5,144 bases of DNA from Bdellovibrionales bacterium. Lineage in GTDB: Bacteria; Bdellovibrionota; Bdellovibrionia; Bdellovibrionales; JAMPXM01. Position numbers and translations under genes: made by a program. The stretch covers positions 1-5,144 of the forward strand of contig SXSP01000276.1 of the NCBI GenBank assembly GCA_005792225.1, given 5' to 3'. Shown here piece after piece: positions 1-5,054 of the stretch. The notes under the pieces are model-generated. The model was not told where the DNA came from. It searched no databases and was given only the letters and a program-made list of their open reading frames with translations. Numbering within the stretch: the stretch's first letter is position 1; each line of letters starts with the position of its first letter.

Positions 1-211
1 CCAAAACGAAAGCCAGCGGGATGCGCGAAAGTTTTCGTCCAAAACGAAAGCCAGCGGGGTGCACGAAAGTTTTCGTCCAAAACGAAAGCCAGCGGGGTGC
101 ACGAAAGTTTTCGTCCAAAACGAAAGCCAGCGGGGTGCATGAAAGTCTTCGTTCAAAACGAAAACCGCGGGATGCACGAAAGTCTTCGTTCAAAACGAAA
201 ACCGCGGGATG
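1..211. repeat. Tandem array of 37-38 nt hairpin-forming units (interrupted by the IS)
   Basis: Head-to-tail units without spacers lie at 1-38, 39-76, 77-114, 115-152, 153-189, and 190-211 (left part of unit six). Units two and three are identical. Units one to four are 38 nt, and units five and six are 37 nt, with TC instead of CC at the start. Each unit has a left arm ACGAAAGC or ACGAAAAC and a right arm GTTTTCGT (GTCTTCGT in units four and five), separated by a 16-17 nt GC-rich loop. It can therefore fold into an 8-bp stem with at most a G.T wobble and one mismatch. A second pairing, TTTCGT with ACGAAA, is possible across unit junctions. Unit length is not a multiple of three and no ribosome binding site is seen, so the array is not coding. 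It may extend beyond the left edge. The repeat family is not recognised. It resembles REP/BIME-type palindromic repeats in design, not CRISPR, because there are no spacers. Confidence 0.93.
209..211. repeat. IS target-site duplication, left copy (ATG)
   Basis: ATG directly abuts the left end of the element and is repeated at 1477-1479 directly after the right end. Removing the element and one ATG restores a continuous GCGGGATGCACGAAAG, exactly as in the neighbouring repeat unit at 153-189. This confirms a 3-bp duplication, the size usual for the IS3 family. Confidence 0.92.
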
Positions 212-237
212 TGATCTTCCCCCCATGGAGTGGACAC
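212..237 (+). repeat. IS left terminal inverted repeat (IRL)
   Basis: These 26 bp start TGATCTTCCCCC and end GTGGACAC. They match the reverse complement of 1451-1476 at 21 positions: the outer 12, the inner 8 and one in between. The central 5 mismatches separate an outer and an inner block. In transposon ends of this kind, such blocks commonly correspond to the cleavage-proximal and transposase-binding parts. Confidence 0.93.
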
Positions 238-276
238 GTTTTTAGCTGAGGCAATCAGGAACTGGGAGGAAAACCG

Positions 277-567
277 ATGACCGCACGTACAAAGAAGAAA
301 TACTCTGAGGACTTTAAGGAACACGCCGTTCGTCTGGCGAATAGCCTCGGACTGGCGAGGGCATCTGAACAGCTTGGAGTGGCGAAAATGACGATCGAGT
401 ATTGGAAAGCAAAGCAAGCCAAAGGGAAGAAGCTCGCCGAAAATGAGAGAGTTGAATCGGAAAAGGAAGAACTGATCCGTTTACGTCGTGAGAATGCCGA
501 GCAAAAAGATGTGATCCAAATCCTAAAGAAAGCTGCCGCGGTTTTCTCCAAAGACCACCTGAAGTAA
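277..567 (+). CDS. IS3-family transposase OrfA (HTH / leucine zipper protein)
   Basis: This 96-residue protein is the DNA-binding half of the IS3 transposase. Residues 7-46 form an HTH_Tnp_1-type helix-turn-helix (KKYSEDFKEHAVRLA, then the ASEQLGVAKMTIEYW recognition helix) that would bind the terminal inverted repeats. Residues 58-86 are a charged heptad-like coiled coil (EELIRLRRENAEQKDVIQIL), the leucine-zipper multimerisation region of OrfA proteins. It ends with the typical LKKAAAVFSKD. The ATG is preceded by a strong ribosome binding site, GGGAGGA at 264-270, with 6 nt spacing. Length is normal for the family. OrfA alone usually acts as a regulator, and after a -1 frameshift it becomes the N-terminus of the OrfAB transposase. 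The -1 frame is open from 492, so the two frames overlap at 492-564. Confidence 0.95.
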   Translation: MTARTKKKYSEDFKEHAVRLANSLGLARASEQLGVAKMTIEYWKAKQAKGKKLAENERVESEKEELIRLRRENAEQKDVIQILKKAAAVFSKDHLK

Positions 568-581
568 AATACCGGTTGGTC
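543..581 (+). promoter_or_regulatory. Candidate programmed -1 frameshift signal (orfA to orfB)
   Basis: In the orfA frame the Phe codon TTC (544-546) is preceded by T, giving a T_TTC tetramer on which tRNA-Phe could slip back to TTT. Six nucleotides later a hairpin can form: GACCA (553-557) with TGGTC (577-581), extended by CC (558-559) with GG (574-575) and one bulged T. That spacing is typical of a stimulatory structure. Slippage here would join OrfA residue 90 to the -1 frame, reading LQRPPEVKYRLVREL. An alternative slippery site is A_AAG at 525-528. IS3 elements generally need such frameshifting to make OrfAB. Which site is used here is inferred. Confidence 0.45.
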
Positions 582-1445
582 AGAGAGCTCAACACTGCCG
601 ATGGTGTGGCGGTGAATTTATCTTGCGACACCTTGCAGATCAGCCGCAGCGGCTTCTATGCTTGGCTGAAGCGTCCGCCTTCGGCAAGAGCAGCAAAGAA
701 CAACTTGCTTCTCAAGGATATCGTGTCAATACACGAGGCAAGCGATCGTACGTACGGTTCTCCTCGAATTACCGCGGGGCTTCGAGCGCGTGGTCATACC
801 GTAAACGAGAAGCGCGTAGCGAGACTCATGCGAGAAAATGCGATCGTTTCGGAAGTCGTGAAAAAGTTTAAAGTTCGTACTACCGACTGTGATCACTCTC
901 AACCTGTTGCGCCAAGATTATTTAAAACCGAAGATGCAAAAACCGTCTTAGCCCCGAATCAAGTTTACGTCGGGGATATAACTTACATCAGAACTAACGA
1001 GGGTTTTTTGTTCCTTGCGGTCTTCATGGATATATTTACGAGGAAAATCGTAGGCCACGCGTCAGCCGACAATATGCGAACAGAAATCCTACTCGACTCT
1101 CTGTCGATGGCCCTTCAGCGTCAGGACGTTAACCGTGATCAACTCATTGCTCACTCAGATCGCGGCGCACAGTATGCTTCGGAGAAGTTCAGTAAGGAGC
1201 TCCACCGCCTTGGTATAATCGCGAGCATGTCGAGAAAAGGAAATTGCTGGGATAACGCTCACGTCGAGAGCTTCTTCCACAGTTTAAAAACAGAACTAGT
1301 CTACAGACGAAATTTTAAAACCCGAGAAGAAGCAAAGAATGCGATCTTTGATTGGATCGAGACTTGGTACAATCCAAGGAGAATCCACTCTTCGCTGAAT
1401 TACATGGCTCCGAATGAGTACGAGGAGCTGTCCAAAGCAGCTTAA
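576..1445 (+). CDS. IS3-family transposase OrfB (DDE integrase core)
   Basis: This is the catalytic half of the transposase, 289 residues when counted from the TTG at 576. Residues 21-32 carry the conserved ISRSGFYAWLK start motif. Residues 40-90 are an HTH_21-type segment (SDRTYGSPRITAGLR). Residues 126-285 are the rve/RNase H-fold integrase core. The catalytic triad is D134 (VGDITYI), D195 (HSDRGAQY) and E231 (HVESFFHSLKTE), with 35 residues between D195 and E231 and a lysine seven residues after E231 (K238), the exact DD(35)E signature of IS3 elements. No good ribosome binding site precedes the TTG, and the frame is open upstream to 492. The true product is therefore probably the OrfAB fusion made by -1 frameshifting, which adds PPEVKYRLVREL-type sequence ahead of this start. 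The reading frame is intact, with its stop 5 nt before the right inverted repeat. Confidence 0.95.
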   Translation: MVRELNTADGVAVNLSCDTLQISRSGFYAWLKRPPSARAAKNNLLLKDIVSIHEASDRTYGSPRITAGLRARGHTVNEKRVARLMRENAIVSEVVKKFKVRTTDCDHSQPVAPRLFKTEDAKTVLAPNQVYVGDITYIRTNEGFLFLAVFMDIFTRKIVGHASADNMRTEILLDSLSMALQRQDVNRDQLIAHSDRGAQYASEKFSKELHRLGIIASMSRKGNCWDNAHVESFFHSLKTELVYRRNFKTREEAKNAIFDWIETWYNPRRIHSSLNYMAPNEYEELSKAA

Positions 1446-1450
1446 TTGCT

Positions 1451-1476
1451 GTGTCCACCGAGTCGGGGGAAGATCA
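1451..1476 (-). repeat. IS right terminal inverted repeat (IRR)
   Basis: This sequence reads GTGTCCAC at its inner side and GGGGGAAGATCA at its outer side, mirroring the left end. It begins only 5 nt after the orfB stop codon, as is typical of compact IS3 elements. Confidence 0.93.
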
Positions 1477-1479
1477 ATG
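1477..1479. repeat. IS target-site duplication, right copy (ATG)
   Basis: This is the second copy of the 3-bp ATG duplication. The sequence following it (CACGAAAGTTTTCGT) continues the repeat unit interrupted at 211. Confidence 0.92.
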
Positions 1480-1512
1480 CACGAAAGTTTTCGTTCAAAA
1501 ACGAAAGCCGCG
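1480..1512. repeat. Right-hand remainder of the hairpin repeat array
   Basis: Positions 1480-1494 complete the repeat unit cut by the insertion sequence (left part at 190-211). Joining the two parts while counting the ATG duplication once gives a perfect 37-nt unit. Its arms are ACGAAAAC (195-202) and GTTTTCGT (1487-1494). Positions 1495-1512 begin a seventh unit that keeps its left arm (ACGAAAGC, 1501-1508) but runs into unrelated C-rich sequence before its right arm. The array therefore ends here as a truncated copy. Confidence 0.9.
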
Positions 1513-1698
1513 CCTCCCCCCGACAGCACTCGTCCCCGATCCGACCCGGCGTAGAACCAGGATCCACCGGGCAAGGCACCTCGACCCTGTCCACGAACTA
1601 TCCACTGTCCAGCCGAAAAACGCGACCTACGCCGTTGGCCGCATTCGGGAGCGATATATCGCAGCCGAGAACGCACAAATGTTGAATGGATTCACGGC
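1513..1698. other. Non-coding spacer upstream of the glycerophosphodiester operon
   Basis: About 190 nt lie between the truncated repeat and the phosphodiesterase start. The sequence is C-rich at first. It contains a perfect 12-bp palindrome, GCGATATATCGC (1651-1662), about 37 nt before the start codon. No convincing -35/-10 pair was found: TTGGCC at 1635-1640 followed by TATATC at 1655-1660 has only a 14-nt spacer. The operon promoter is expected here, or an element could read out of the insertion sequence. Open frames across this stretch run out of the IS end and repeat and have no protein-like features. Confidence 0.5.
1651..1662. promoter_or_regulatory. Perfect 12-bp palindrome, possible operator
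   Basis: GCGATATATCGC equals its own reverse complement and sits 36 nt upstream of the phosphodiesterase ATG, in the only place a local promoter for the three-gene operon could lie. A dimeric regulator could bind it, but no regulator gene is present in the window and a 12-bp palindrome may be coincidental. Confidence 0.25.
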
Positions 1699-2661
1699 AT
1701 GAAAATCAGAGTGCAGCTCTTCCTTACGATGGCCTTTGCGAGTCTCGCGCACGCGGGACCGACCCAAGCCCTCCCGGAGTTCCCCTCTCGCCAAGGCGCC
1801 AAGACCCAGCCCAACGCTCAAGTTCATGGTTCAGCCGACACCATTGACCTATCCGCCCATCGTGGGGACAAGTCTTACTACCGCGAAAACACGATCTCCG
1901 CCTTCCGTTCGGCGCTGGCATCGAGTGCGAGCAGTATCGAATTCGACGTGCATCTGACGGCGGACGAGGTACCCGTCATCTATCATGACTATTCGTTGAA
2001 CCCGAAAGACTTTGAGGGGCTCGAGAAACCGGTTCTGATCAAGGAACTCACCTTTAAACAACTCATGTCGTATCGTTACCGGACTGACAAGCCGCTGCTC
2101 GCGGGGGATGACCGAGTCGCGACGCTTGCGCAGTATCTGCAGGAGGCCGCGGCGAAGCCATCGGCTCAGAAGAAGATCTTGCACGTCGAGATCAAGAGCG
2201 AAGCAGCCGTTCTTCATGAATCGGCTCCGCCGGATAGATTGGTAATGAAGACGCTTGAGGCGCTCCAGGAGAATCCGGTTCTGAACAAGATCGTGGTTCG
2301 TTCTTTTAATTGGGATGTGATCGAGATTTTGAGAATGAACCGGCCGGAGATCGAACGGATTCTCCTCGTTGATCGCGGAGATTTAGCGAAAATCGATATC
2401 GAAGAAGCCGTGCGCCGCTATCAACCCTCGCAGGTTTCCCCGAACTTTCAGGATGTAACGAAAGAAATCGTGAACTCGTGGAAGGCGCATGGAATCGGCC
2501 TGAGTCCCTGGACGGTGAATGATCCAAAGGTCGCCCGAACGCTCATTGAAATGGGTGTTGTTGGATTCGCGACCGATCAGCCTCACTTAATGGCTTCTGA
2601 AATTTCGAGATCAAAGATCGGGTTCGGTCGTGCCGCTTGCTATGGAGCTTTCACAAAATGA
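1699..2661 (+). CDS. Exported glycerophosphodiester phosphodiesterase (GDPD family)
   Basis: This 320-residue enzyme is predicted to hydrolyse glycerophosphodiesters to glycerol 3-phosphate plus an alcohol. Residues 1-19 are a Sec signal peptide (MKIRVQLFLTMAFASLAHA, AxA-type cleavage before G20), so it should act in the periplasm. The GDPD TIM-barrel spans about 49-300. The HRG motif is at 54-56, ENT at 63-65, the metal ligands E81 and D83 in IEFDVH, H96 in IYHD, E164 and K166 in HVEIKS, WTVN at 271-274, and TDQP at 292-295. Together these are the catalytic and Ca/metal-binding positions of the family. Residue 62 is R where the usual motif reads PENT, a minor variation. The start ATG has only a weak ribosome binding site (GAATGGA), but it yields a complete signal peptide. 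The stop overlaps the next gene's start (ATGA, 2658-2661), so the two are translationally coupled. GlpQ-like and UgpQ-like subtypes cannot be separated here, though export argues for a GlpQ-like location. Confidence 0.92.
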   Translation: MKIRVQLFLTMAFASLAHAGPTQALPEFPSRQGAKTQPNAQVHGSADTIDLSAHRGDKSYYRENTISAFRSALASSASSIEFDVHLTADEVPVIYHDYSLNPKDFEGLEKPVLIKELTFKQLMSYRYRTDKPLLAGDDRVATLAQYLQEAAAKPSAQKKILHVEIKSEAAVLHESAPPDRLVMKTLEALQENPVLNKIVVRSFNWDVIEILRMNRPEIERILLVDRGDLAKIDIEEAVRRYQPSQVSPNFQDVTKEIVNSWKAHGIGLSPWTVNDPKVARTLIEMGVVGFATDQPHLMASEISRSKIGFGRAACYGAFTK

Positions 2662-4418
2662 TTTTCGGTCGCGCATTTTTCACAACTGTTTTTGTCTCGA
2701 TCCTTCTGGGAGCGCAGGCGTACGCGGCGCCGAACGCTTGCAATGCTGCATTTGCGGCTAGGAATAAGGCGGCTCTCGATCGTGCGCACATCAGTCGGGA
2801 GACGAACTTCGAGAGACTTAAAAACGAGGAGTTTGACGTTCTCGTCATCGGCGGCGGGAGCGCGGGGCTTGGTACGGCAGTCGATGCCGCAAGTCGCGGC
2901 TTGAAGGTGGCTTTGGTGGAAGCGAATGACTTCGCGGCGGAGACATCGAGTCGGTCGACGAAGTTGCTTCACGGCGGCGTTCGGTACCTTGAACAACTGG
3001 TTATGACTTTTTTGAAAACGCTCAAGTTCGATAAGGTCATGTACAATTTGATTCGCGATGCTCTCCACGAGCGCAATACGGCTTTGAAGCTGGCGCCGCA
3101 TCTCACGCGACCGCTGCCGATTGTCACTCCTATCTACAAGGCGCACGAGGTTCCGTATTATTGGGCGGGCCTCAAGGCGTATGATGCTCTCGCGGGTCGT
3201 TCAAGTCGACTTCCTAGGAGCGGCTTTGTAGATGCGGCAACTTTGAAGCGGGACTTTCCGTTGATGAAGCAGCAAGGTTTAAAGGGCGGCGTCTTGTATT
3301 ATGACGGGCAGTTCAATGACTCTCGCATGGCGGTCGCCCTCGCCATGACGGCGCAGGAAGCGGGCGTTGCGATCGTGAATCACGCGAGGGTTGTGGGTCT
3401 TACGAAATCGGGCGACAAGCTCAACGGCGCGAGTGTTCAGGATGGACTGAGTGGAGCCTCGGCGCAGGTGCGGGCGAAGGTCGTCATCAATGCGACGGGT
3501 CCGTTCAGCGATCGTATTCGCCGAATGGATGATCCAAATGTAAAGCCGATGATTGCGGCAGCGGCGAGAACCCACATTGTTCTCTCGAAGAAATTTGTTC
3601 CTCCCTCGACGGGGATGTTGATTCCGAAAACGGATGACGGTCGCGTGCTCTTCGTTCTCCCGTGGGAAGGTCACACGCTCGTGGGCACGACCGACGCACG
3701 TGCCGACGTTAAAGAAAACCCGAAAGCGACAGAGGCCGACATCGAGTACATCCTGGGCCAGGTCGCGAAATATTATGAAACAAAACCAACTCGCGAGGAT
3801 GTTCTCTCGCATTGGGCGGGCATCCGACCTCTGGTTTCAGATCCGAAATCGGCCGATACCGCGAAGCTCGCCCGAGACCACGTGGTTCAGGTGAGTGAAT
3901 CGAACCTTCTTACCGTCGCTGGTGGAAAGTGGACGACTTATAGGAAGATGGCCCTCGACGTCGTCGATCAAGCGATCCGCGTGGCGGGTCTAAAGCCCAC
4001 GAAGCAAGAGAGCGGAACAGAGGATCTCGTGCTCATCGGTGGGCGCAACTACTCGCCCGATCTCGCTAAAAAACTTGAGGCGTCGACTGAAACCGACATT
4101 GCCGCCCACCTGGCCCACAATTATGGTGACCGCGCGACAGAAATACTTGAACTCGCGCGCACGGAAAATCTAGGAAAACGTCTCGCGGAAGCGCATCCGT
4201 TTTTAGAGGCGGAGGTTCTCTATGCAATTCGTGCCGAGGGTGCACGGACGACGGCCGACATTATTTCGCGCAGGATTCGTCTGACGTTCCTCGAACATGC
4301 GGCCACACGGCAGGCTTTAGACCGCGTGATCGATCTTGCGGGGAACGAGCTGAATTGGTCATCCGAGCGCAGAGCGACGGAGCGGGATTCAATTCTTCGT
4401 GACCTCGCGACGGAATAG
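2658..4418 (+). CDS. glpD: FAD-dependent glycerol-3-phosphate dehydrogenase, exported mitochondrial-type GlpD
   Basis: This 586-residue protein should oxidise sn-glycerol 3-phosphate to dihydroxyacetone phosphate and pass electrons via FAD to quinone. The FAD Rossmann motif is VLVIGGGSAG (61-70). It is followed by TSSRSTKLLHGGVRYLE (96-112), YYDGQFNDSR (214-223), INATGPFSD (277-285), GTTD (343-346), GIRPLVSDPK (388-397) and GGKWTTYR (422-429), all DAO/GlpD family signatures. A DAO_C domain covers about 457-575. Residues 1-23 look like a Sec signal peptide (R5, hydrophobic FFTTVFVSILLGA, cleavage AYA before A24), which ordinary bacterial GlpD lacks. Motif wording is close to mitochondrial GPD2, without its C-terminal EF-hands. 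The ATG at 2658 is preferred because it overlaps the upstream stop (ATGA) and follows GGAG at 2644-2647. A TTG at 2637 would add seven residues. There is no twin-arginine motif. Substrate class is confident, and location is inferred. Confidence 0.93.
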   Translation: MIFGRAFFTTVFVSILLGAQAYAAPNACNAAFAARNKAALDRAHISRETNFERLKNEEFDVLVIGGGSAGLGTAVDAASRGLKVALVEANDFAAETSSRSTKLLHGGVRYLEQLVMTFLKTLKFDKVMYNLIRDALHERNTALKLAPHLTRPLPIVTPIYKAHEVPYYWAGLKAYDALAGRSSRLPRSGFVDAATLKRDFPLMKQQGLKGGVLYYDGQFNDSRMAVALAMTAQEAGVAIVNHARVVGLTKSGDKLNGASVQDGLSGASAQVRAKVVINATGPFSDRIRRMDDPNVKPMIAAAARTHIVLSKKFVPPSTGMLIPKTDDGRVLFVLPWEGHTLVGTTDARADVKENPKATEADIEYILGQVAKYYETKPTREDVLSHWAGIRPLVSDPKSADTAKLARDHVVQVSESNLLTVAGGKWTTYRKMALDVVDQAIRVAGLKPTKQESGTEDLVLIGGRNYSPDLAKKLEASTETDIAAHLAHNYGDRATEILELARTENLGKRLAEAHPFLEAEVLYAIRAEGARTTADIISRRIRLTFLEHAATRQALDRVIDLAGNELNWSSERRATERDSILRDLATE

Positions 4419-4424
4419 GAGAAT

Positions 4425-5054
4425 GTGCTAGCATCCGAAATCGTGATGAGTGCCATTAAGCCAATTTTATTTGTCGCCGCCCTCACCTATTTGATAATTT
4501 CGGGGCTTGATCCGAAGGATCGATTCACCTGGCTTTTAGAATCTCTCCCCGCCCTCTTGGCACTCCCCGCTCTCTCCTACTTCGATCGAAAATATGGCGT
4601 CACGCTCGTTCTTTACCTGTTGATTTGCGTTCATTGCGTCGTCCTTTGCGTGGGCGGCCAATACACGTACGCTGAAGTTCCCGCGGGCTTTTGGTTTCGC
4701 GATTGGTTGGGACTTGATCGCAATCACTACGATCGCTTCGCGCATGTCATACAGGGTCTGCAGCCGGCCATTCTGGCGCGTGAGGTTCTCTTACGAAAGA
4801 GAGTTCTCCCGCGGGGTTTCTGGTTGAGCCTTTTCTGTATTTCTCTTTGTCTTGCGTTCAGCGCATTCTACGAAATCGTCGAATGGTGGACGGCGGCGAT
4901 CACGGGTGAAGCCGCCGACTCATTCCTCGGAACGCAAGGTGACCCCTGGGACACTCAGTGGGATATGTTCCTTGCGTTCCTCGGGAGTGTCGCCGCGATC
5001 CTCACGCTCAGCCGTGTTCATGATCGCCAGCTCGCCCAACTCGAGTTTGATTAA
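4425..5054 (+). CDS. DUF2238 / YjdF-type inner-membrane protein
   Basis: This integral membrane protein of 209 residues has no established function. It matches the DUF2238 (YjdF) family through its conserved core: NHYDRFAHVIQGLQPA (100-115), RE at 119-120, AFYEIVEWW (147-155), and the diagnostic FLGTQGDPWDTQWDM (167-181). Hydrophobic segments lie near 9-27, 36-53, 59-77, 132-150 and 180-197, with a weaker one at 105-118. The acidic and histidine residues in the core (H101, D103, H107, E150, E153, D173, D176, D180) might line a site in the membrane or bind metal, which is only inferred. The start is uncertain. GTG 4425 has AGGAGA (4417-4422) very close upstream, while ATG 4446 (MSAIKPIL) begins directly before the first membrane helix but lacks a ribosome binding site. 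It lies 6 nt after glpD and is probably co-transcribed, though no functional link is known. Confidence 0.88.
   Translation: MLASEIVMSAIKPILFVAALTYLIISGLDPKDRFTWLLESLPALLALPALSYFDRKYGVTLVLYLLICVHCVVLCVGGQYTYAEVPAGFWFRDWLGLDRNHYDRFAHVIQGLQPAILAREVLLRKRVLPRGFWLSLFCISLCLAFSAFYEIVEWWTAAITGEAADSFLGTQGDPWDTQWDMFLAFLGSVAAILTLSRVHDRQLAQLEFD

Larger units (their letters stand above)
212..1476 (+). mobile_element. Complete IS3-family insertion sequence, about 1265 bp
   Basis: The ends are defined by 26-bp imperfect inverted repeats (21 of 26 positions match) beginning TGATCTTCCCCC and ending GTGGACAC when read inward. They are flanked by a 3-bp ATG direct repeat. Inside are two consecutive genes in the usual IS3 arrangement: orfA with a helix-turn-helix and leucine zipper, and orfB in the -1 frame with a DDE integrase domain. 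Length, TG...CA termini, short target duplication and gene layout all fit the IS3 family. The OrfB motifs (SRSGFYAW, GNCWDNA, ESFFHSLKTE) point to the IS3 or IS51 branch, but the subgroup is not certain. Neither gene has an internal stop, so the element may be functional. Its insertion target is the hairpin repeat array. Confidence 0.95.

Noticed and set aside
1..211. CRISPR array
   Set aside because: Units follow each other directly with no unique spacers, and no cas-like genes are nearby.
21..245. Open frame across the tandem repeats, apparently encoding a repetitive basic protein
   Set aside because: The 37-38 nt units shift the frame in every copy, there is no ribosome binding site, and the frame runs into the IS end. 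It is an artefact of the repeat.
1586..1610. GTCCAC-like words (CTGTCCAC, CACTGTCC) resembling the IS inner end, as a second solo IS end
   Set aside because: Only six to eight bases match and the diagnostic GGGGGAAGATCA outer block is missing.
1446..1702. Two overlapping open frames between the IS and the phosphodiesterase (1446-1685 and 1451-1702)
   Set aside because: Both begin inside the IS right end, run through the repeat remnant, lack a ribosome binding site and show no protein-like features.
2637..2657. TTG at 2637 as the dehydrogenase start
   Set aside because: It would lie within the upstream gene and lengthen the N-region with WSFHK. The ATG at 2658 has the ATGA overlap and a GGAG at workable spacing.
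2727..2745. Lipoprotein lipobox at Cys28 of the dehydrogenase
   Set aside because: The residues before the cysteine are P-N-A, not a lipobox, and a good signal peptidase I site (AYA) already lies upstream.
2640..3146. Long minus-strand open frame (168 codons) opposite glpD
   Set aside because: It is a shadow of the well-supported glpD reading frame, with an arginine-rich composition typical of antisense frames. The same applies to 3279-3812 on the minus strand.
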